Assembly: GCA_027346925.1 (NCBI GenBank)
Contig: DAIERH010000002.1
Coordinates: 1 to 58,362 of the forward strand
Direction: 5' to 3'
Length of the DNA stretch: 58,362 nt
DNA from: Geobacter sp.
Lineage (GTDB): Bacteria > Desulfobacterota > Desulfuromonadia > Geobacterales > Pseudopelobacteraceae
The notes under the pieces were generated by a model. The model did not search any database. It was not told the origin of the DNA and saw only the letters and a list, made by a program, of their open reading frames with translations. The translations under genes were made by a program, and so were the position numbers. Below are positions 54,539 through 58,362 of this stretch, piece by piece. Within the stretch, counting starts at the first letter, position 1; every line of letters starts with the position of its first letter.

Positions 54539-57196
54539 CACATATCGTATCGGCAACAGCACCGACCGCGACACATGCCCAGCCCCAAACCGGACAGGCG
54601 ACGACGATTTCTGCGCCCCTTCCAGCCGAGAAATCACATTGCACCACGACGTTGCCCACGGCGTTTTCTGCAGGAACATGGCCAGCGTCGGGTGGTTGTT
54701 CGACACCCAGAACCCATCCATAAAATCCAACCTGATACCGATGCGTTTCAACTCCGCCGTGGCCGCCTCTTTCGTTACGTGCTCATGAACAGCCTCCTCT
54801 CCCCATTGGGCTGCGATCTGAATCAACTCCCCTACTGGCACATCAAACGACCCCATGCGACATTGTACCCGCGCCCGGCCGGCCAGGATTGCCTGCAGAC
54901 ATCGCAGTTCGTCTTTCTGTTCCGCCGTCGTGGAATGTCCCTCCCAGTCCTGCTTGTCCACAAAATCCTGTGCCTCGTCCAGCGTGACGACGGTATTTTT
55001 GAACAGCGAGTAGGAACACGCCAGGAGAGATCCGTACTGGTCCCCGTCGCGCCGACTGCCGAGCTTTTTGGACACTGCCTCCTGGAACACGTCGGCATTT
55101 TTGTTGATCGTCGGGATCTGCAAGATGGCCCGCGCCCGGAGCCCACGCGCAAATGCCGGCGTGAGCGTCGATACGCAGAAAGGCTTGATCACCTGGTCAA
55201 AATACTTCGAGTCGCCCTTGACCAGAGACAGCACCGACACACGGGACGTGTCCGCCCGCTGCGACATCTTGACGTTGACCGACGCAACCCCGATACAGGA
55301 CCGGGGCTGGAACGAGTCCACCCCATCACCGCCCTGCCGGGCCTTGTAGATTTTGGAGTCGTTGTTGCTGGAACAGGGACGGGCGAACTCCAGGATGGAC
55401 TGAATACGTTGCTCGGCATGGTGGTCTTCTGCGTCGAACTCGTCGAAGATCACCGAGAAAGCGTTGTTGCGGAGCACCCGACGCATACCGGCCTCCGTGG
55501 TAGTCCCCAGCATCCCCTTCAGGTGTCGGCCGGCGACGTGCTTGATGATGTTGTCGATCACGAACGACTTGCCCGTGCCGGCCGGGCCAGTCAGCCAGAT
55601 ATGCGGCCGCCACTGCAATGCACCACAGACGATAGACGCCACGATCCAGCCAGCCAGCAACCGGCTATTGATCGGCTTCTCCCATGACAGCATATCACAA
55701 AGTTGTACCAGCTTGTTGGCGTCCTTGGCCGACAACGGTTGTGTCTCCTCGTCGGAAATCGGAATGGCCCGCTCGTAGATGAATTTCGACTTCATGTCGG
55801 GCAGTGCGACCCGCTCTCCGTCCACACGGAGGAAATCCCCCAAGTGGAGCACCGACCGGCCGTCATCCTCCCATGCCCCCAGACCGCGCACTCGGTCGCT
55901 ATCGTAGATTCCCAGGTCGTGCGTTGTCTGTATCAGCCAATTTTTGGCCCCGAGTTCGTTGAATCCGCCGCCACTTTTCTTTCCGTCCGTGAACTTCCCC
56001 TCCCACCAGTTCAGTGGGGCCAGCGTGAGCAAGTGCGCGGCCGTGTGTTTGTCGGCCGTCAACCCTTTCACCTGGCCGGTTCCGTGCGAGAGGTAGAAAT
56101 ACTCCCCCCGGTCGTACCCGAGTCGCTGGAAGAAGGGGCAATCCAGTGTGTCATGTTGGACAGGCTCTGCCGCAAATTCAGGAGGTGGCACCTCGTATGC
56201 CTGGTCAGCCTGTTCCTCTTCTGGTTGTGCCTCGAACTGTAGTCGTACCGCGTCCAGCCCCTCTAGGTAGGCCAGGTCGTTGAAGTCGGTCGGATGGTCG
56301 GTGGTGTCGGCAAACTGCGGTACCACAACCCGGCCGCCGACTGCCTCCGCCGCTTCCTTGGCCTTGGTGACGCCAGTGTTCACCCGGCGTTTGCCAGCGA
56401 CATTGCACGGTACCCGCTTGTGCTCGATCTCGCCTGATTCCAGAGTGATCTTGCACCAGGCATCATTGTCGGCGGCAATGATGATGATCAGGTTCGGGCG
56501 CTTCGACCGGACGAGTTCCGCTACAGGCTGCAGGTTGCCGGCGTCGAATGCCACCAGGACCGGTAGGCCTGTTGCGGCGTTGATGCTGGCTCCCGTCGCG
56601 TACCCCTCACAAATCACGATGGTATCCGTGATGGTGCCGATGCGGAAGCAGTTGGCCACCTTGGCAGATCCGGTCTTGAACTTCTTAGTGCCGTCAGGGG
56701 ATATGAACTGAATGCCATGGATGGTGCCATCCAGCGCCTTGATCGGCACCATGAGAGCGCCAGCATCGTCTTGAGTCCGGTACAGCCGTAACTCGCCCGG
56801 GGGTATCTGCTTTCGCACCAAGTACGGGTGATCAGCCGGTACCGGGGGGGCTGTCTCCCATGTCTTCGCGCACCACGCCCTACATTCCGCTGCAACCCGC
56901 TCCGCCTCGGTCTCCCGCGCCTGCTTCGCCGCCTCCATGCGCTTGGCGTAGGCACGCTTCTCCTCGGTGGTGAGTGTCTTGGGCGACTTGCCGCACCATG
57001 TCTCGCTGATGCCCATCTTCCAGTCACCGAAGGCGCCGGCCGGTAGGTCGGAATCATCGTAATAGACGTACCAGGAGTTTTTTGACTTGCCATGCGATTC
57101 AGCGGAGAAGCGGTGCAACTTGCCGTCTGGGATTATCTCTGCCGGGGGAACGATGCCCGCGGCAATAGCCTCGCGGAACTGGTCAATGGGATGCAA
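54533..57196 (-). CDS. Primase-helicase (887 aa)
   Basis: The N-terminal half carries a toprim-like primase region: GDWKMGISETW, HPYLVRKQI, then VICEGYATGASINAATG near residue 195 and LIIIIAADNDAW near 240. The C-terminal half is an ATPase with Walker A GPAGTGKS near residue 538 and Walker B SVIFDEFDAED near 580, like phage P4-type alpha proteins and DUF927 helicases. It should prime and unwind DNA at the phage origin. A TTG start follows AGGAGGTCCACC. The TAA stop is in the attC box. Confidence 0.87.
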   Translation of the reverse strand: MHPIDQFREAIAAGIVPPAEIIPDGKLHRFSAESHGKSKNSWYVYYDDSDLPAGAFGDWKMGISETWCGKSPKTLTTEEKRAYAKRMEAAKQARETEAERVAAECRAWCAKTWETAPPVPADHPYLVRKQIPPGELRLYRTQDDAGALMVPIKALDGTIHGIQFISPDGTKKFKTGSAKVANCFRIGTITDTIVICEGYATGASINAATGLPVLVAFDAGNLQPVAELVRSKRPNLIIIIAADNDAWCKITLESGEIEHKRVPCNVAGKRRVNTGVTKAKEAAEAVGGRVVVPQFADTTDHPTDFNDLAYLEGLDAVRLQFEAQPEEEQADQAYEVPPPEFAAEPVQHDTLDCPFFQRLGYDRGEYFYLSHGTGQVKGLTADKHTAAHLLTLAPLNWWEGKFTDGKKSGGGFNELGAKNWLIQTTHDLGIYDSDRVRGLGAWEDDGRSVLHLGDFLRVDGERVALPDMKSKFIYERAIPISDEETQPLSAKDANKLVQLCDMLSWEKPINSRLLAGWIVASIVCGALQWRPHIWLTGPAGTGKSFVIDNIIKHVAGRHLKGMLGTTTEAGMRRVLRNNAFSVIFDEFDAEDHHAEQRIQSILEFARPCSSNNDSKIYKARQGGDGVDSFQPRSCIGVASVNVKMSQRADTSRVSVLSLVKGDSKYFDQVIKPFCVSTLTPAFARGLRARAILQIPTINKNADVFQEAVSKKLGSRRDGDQYGSLLACSYSLFKNTVVTLDEAQDFVDKQDWEGHSTTAEQKDELRCLQAILAGRARVQCRMGSFDVPVGELIQIAAQWGEEAVHEHVTKEAATAELKRIGIRLDFMDGFWVSNNHPTLAMFLQKTPWATSWCNVISRLEGAQKSSSPVRFGAGHVSRSVLLPIRYVA

Positions 57197-57212
57197 GGTG
57201 GACCTCCTGGAG

Positions 57213-57641
57213 TCAGAACAAATTAATTTGGCATGCGGCTATCGCCTCGTCGGCACTTCGGGCTACAGTGGCAAAACCACCGGCGGCCCGGACTTGATCG
57301 ATGAAATTGTGTTGTGCTTCACTCACCTTGCCTGCTGCCGTCTTGACCTCAATGGCGGTGAACACACCCAGCGTCATCCCCACCATTTCAGGGGTGACCG
57401 TGACAGGGGTGATGCCGATCCGGTCACTGGAACCCTCACAGAGCCCGAACTTGACCAACGACGCATGGACGCCCATCTTTTTTGCCAAGGCGATCAAGGC
57501 TGTTGATACTTTGGTGAATGCGCCCCCTCGTGCCGATATAGCGATCCCGACCCCGACGTTGTTGCGCCAAGTAATGATTTTACCGTTGCTGGTACGGCTG
57601 ATACTTGCTGCTATCTTCTTGCTTAGTGCTGATTCGCTCAC
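57213..57641 (-). CDS. VRR-NUC domain nuclease (142 aa)
   Basis: The pattern SSDRIGITPV, then FTAIEVKTAAGKVSEAQHNFID and AGGFATVARS is that of small phage VRR-NUC nucleases, with the catalytic D, E and K in SSDRIG and AIEVK. They are thought to cut structured DNA. A GTG start follows AAAAAGGAGGGACACCC; the longer reading from 57692 begins inside attI-like site 3. It lies upstream of the primase in the same transcript. Confidence 0.85.
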   Translation of the reverse strand: MSESALSKKIAASISRTSNGKIITWRNNVGVGIAISARGGAFTKVSTALIALAKKMGVHASLVKFGLCEGSSDRIGITPVTVTPEMVGMTLGVFTAIEVKTAAGKVSEAQHNFIDQVRAAGGFATVARSADEAIAACQINLF

Positions 57642-57658
57642 GGGTGTCCCTCCTTTTT

Positions 57659-57739
57659 GGTATATTCCCTGCATTTCTGCTTTTCCTGCCATTTATCCAC
57701 TTATCCCAGTCAGTTGCCGAGTGTAATCAATGGTTAGAT
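57659..57739 (+). other. attI-like site 3 (array C)
   Basis: The core TAATCAATGGTTA is at 57724-57736, with the crossover box GTTAGAT at 57733-57739. To the left, TTATCCACTTATCCC (from 57693) and ATATTCCCTGCATTTCTGC copy site 2 with few changes. The first array C gene stops just beyond the box. Confidence 0.75.
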
Positions 57740-58209
57740 TACTCTGCCAACATCGCCAAAGTTTCACGCACCCGATGAACCGTCATGACGCTGTTTTCGT
57801 ATTCAAACGTATCATCCAGCCAATATTCCATCTTTCTTTTCAGCGAGTCAGAGCCCATCTTAAATGCCAGTTTCAGCGCCTGCTGTTCATCGTTCGACGG
57901 GCTTTCAATCAACGTGTCTTCTCCATCGCGGAACAGGTAGTCAATTGAATCCTGTATCAGCGTGGCGCACGCCGTGCGGTCATGTGTCAGTTTCCGCTGT
58001 TCCAGTTGGATAGGCAGCGTTTCCAGAAGCAGTCGTAACAGGCAGTTTGCATCGTGCTTGCTTTGCACCTTCTGCCGCAGTAATTCAAGGGCAGCCGGTT
58101 CAGTGTACGGCTTGCCCCGCAGAGATTCGCGGAATGCTATGTCATCGCAGACCGCGCAATCGCAGGTTGCTTCGTGTCCGTATGAATTTTGCTTTGAAGC
58201 CTCACTCAT
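57739..58209 (-). CDS. Cassette protein, unknown (156 aa)
   Basis: I do not recognise this protein. A cysteine triplet near the N terminus (CDCAVC) may bind metal, and the rest is helical (PTEPAALELLRQKV-like and LKRKMEYWLDDTFEYE). ATG 58209 follows AAGGAGAGTGATT and overlaps the end of the small gene upstream. It is the cassette next to attI-like site 3. Confidence 0.68.
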   Translation of the reverse strand: MSEASKQNSYGHEATCDCAVCDDIAFRESLRGKPYTEPAALELLRQKVQSKHDANCLLRLLLETLPIQLEQRKLTHDRTACATLIQDSIDYLFRDGEDTLIESPSNDEQQALKLAFKMGSDSLKRKMEYWLDDTFEYENSVMTVHRVRETLAMLAE

Positions 58210-58321
58210 AATCACTCTCCTTGCACATACCACTGCCGCCGATGGTGATACTTTCCAGTGTGCAGCCTTGCAGCCCACGATACTTGCATTTCAAATTCCA
58301 GCACTCTACATGCACGATCAT
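58202..58321 (-). CDS. Small cysteine-rich cassette protein (39 aa, DUF1540-like)
   Basis: The spacing of C7, C12, C20 and C33 with ECWNLKCKYRGLQGCTLESI resembles DUF1540-type metal-binding peptides. ATG 58321 follows GAAGGAGACACA. Its TGA overlaps the start of the next gene, so both belong to one cassette. Confidence 0.62.
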   Translation of the reverse strand: MIVHVECWNLKCKYRGLQGCTLESITIGGSGMCKESDYE

Positions 58322-58336
58322 TGTGTCTCCTTCGTA

Positions 58337-58362
58337 ATCTAACCAGTGGCCGGACACCGCCC
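58337..58362 (+). repeat. attC left half, cut by window end
   Basis: Left box ATCTAAC and an arm GTGGCCGGACACCGCCC are present before the window ends. The arm matches the attC at 53987-54049. The missing right end is probably at bases 1-8. Confidence 0.7.

Larger units (their letters stand above)
57733..58362. mobile_element. Integron cassette array C, left part
   Basis: The first cassette of array C, with two overlapping genes, lies between attI-like site 3 and the attC cut by the window end. The array goes on from base 1 if the molecule is circular. Confidence 0.75.

Noticed and set aside
1..58362. tRNA and rRNA genes.
   Set aside because: I saw no cloverleaf-like GGTTCGANTCC segments with matching stems or conserved rRNA stretches. 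A tRNA search program would settle this.

Overview
The window reads as a nearly complete or complete genome of a tailed phage of a Gram-negative bacterium. It has a small and a large terminase, a P22-like portal, a scaffold-like protein, an N4-gp56-type major capsid protein, adaptors, a spike, a lysis cassette and a 3392-residue internal virion protein. No tape-measure, sheath or baseplate genes are seen, so a short-tailed (podovirus-like) particle is likely. Base composition is GC-rich except for two AT-rich divergent control regions (about 10655-10761 and 51251-51658). The host cannot be read directly; an environmental proteobacterium or Desulfuromonadota-like host is only a guess.

The main discovery is that the phage carries an integron. 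An integron-type tyrosine recombinase (IntI) with the IntI-specific insert and all six catalytic residues is encoded at 6052-4889 (minus). Nineteen attC-like sites lie between small early genes, and three attI-like sites share the core TAATCAATGGTTA (6093-6105, 53421-53433, 57724-57736). Each attI-like site starts a separate cassette array to its right: array A (6102-10456, ten cassettes), array B (53430-54538, two cassettes) and array C (57733-58362 continuing at 1-3180 if the molecule is circular, seven cassettes). Both window ends fall inside one attC, which supports a circular or circularly permuted map. In every scorable site the unpaired extra base is in the left arm of the plus strand, so the crossover box is the right-hand GTTA box. 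All cassette genes are therefore inverted relative to attC and read towards attI. Many of them end in a TAA stop that is part of the GTTA box itself.

The core genes between the arrays form the leftward early transcript. They are an Xre regulator (10639-10451), then IntI, a MazG-like pyrophosphohydrolase and a DEAD-like helicase (6052-3175), then a VRR-NUC nuclease and a primase-helicase (57641-54533). The transcript ends at a strong hairpin with a U-tract at 53207-53172. The stops of the regulator, helicase and primase lie in the crossover box of the last attC of each array, as expected if each ancestral attI straddled the stop codon of a core gene. Cassette cargo includes three DNA methyltransferases, a Tgt/DpdA-like protein, a macro-like protein, a YopX-family protein, zinc-ribbon proteins and several unknowns. 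A role in evading host defence or modifying DNA is plausible.

A rightward early operon (10762-14969) encodes a Cas4-like nuclease, a RecT-like annealing protein and a Rad50-like ATPase. After it come a small antisense gene, a candidate small RNA, and an unknown gene (15431-15997) flanked by degenerate 10-bp G-rich repeats. The late genes (51250 down to 16105, minus strand) run terminase, portal, scaffold, capsid, lysis, adaptors and spike, internal proteins and an ATP-grasp-like protein. A second rightward cluster (51659-53167) encodes a ribbon-helix-helix/zinc-ribbon regulator and small zinc-ribbon or membrane peptides.
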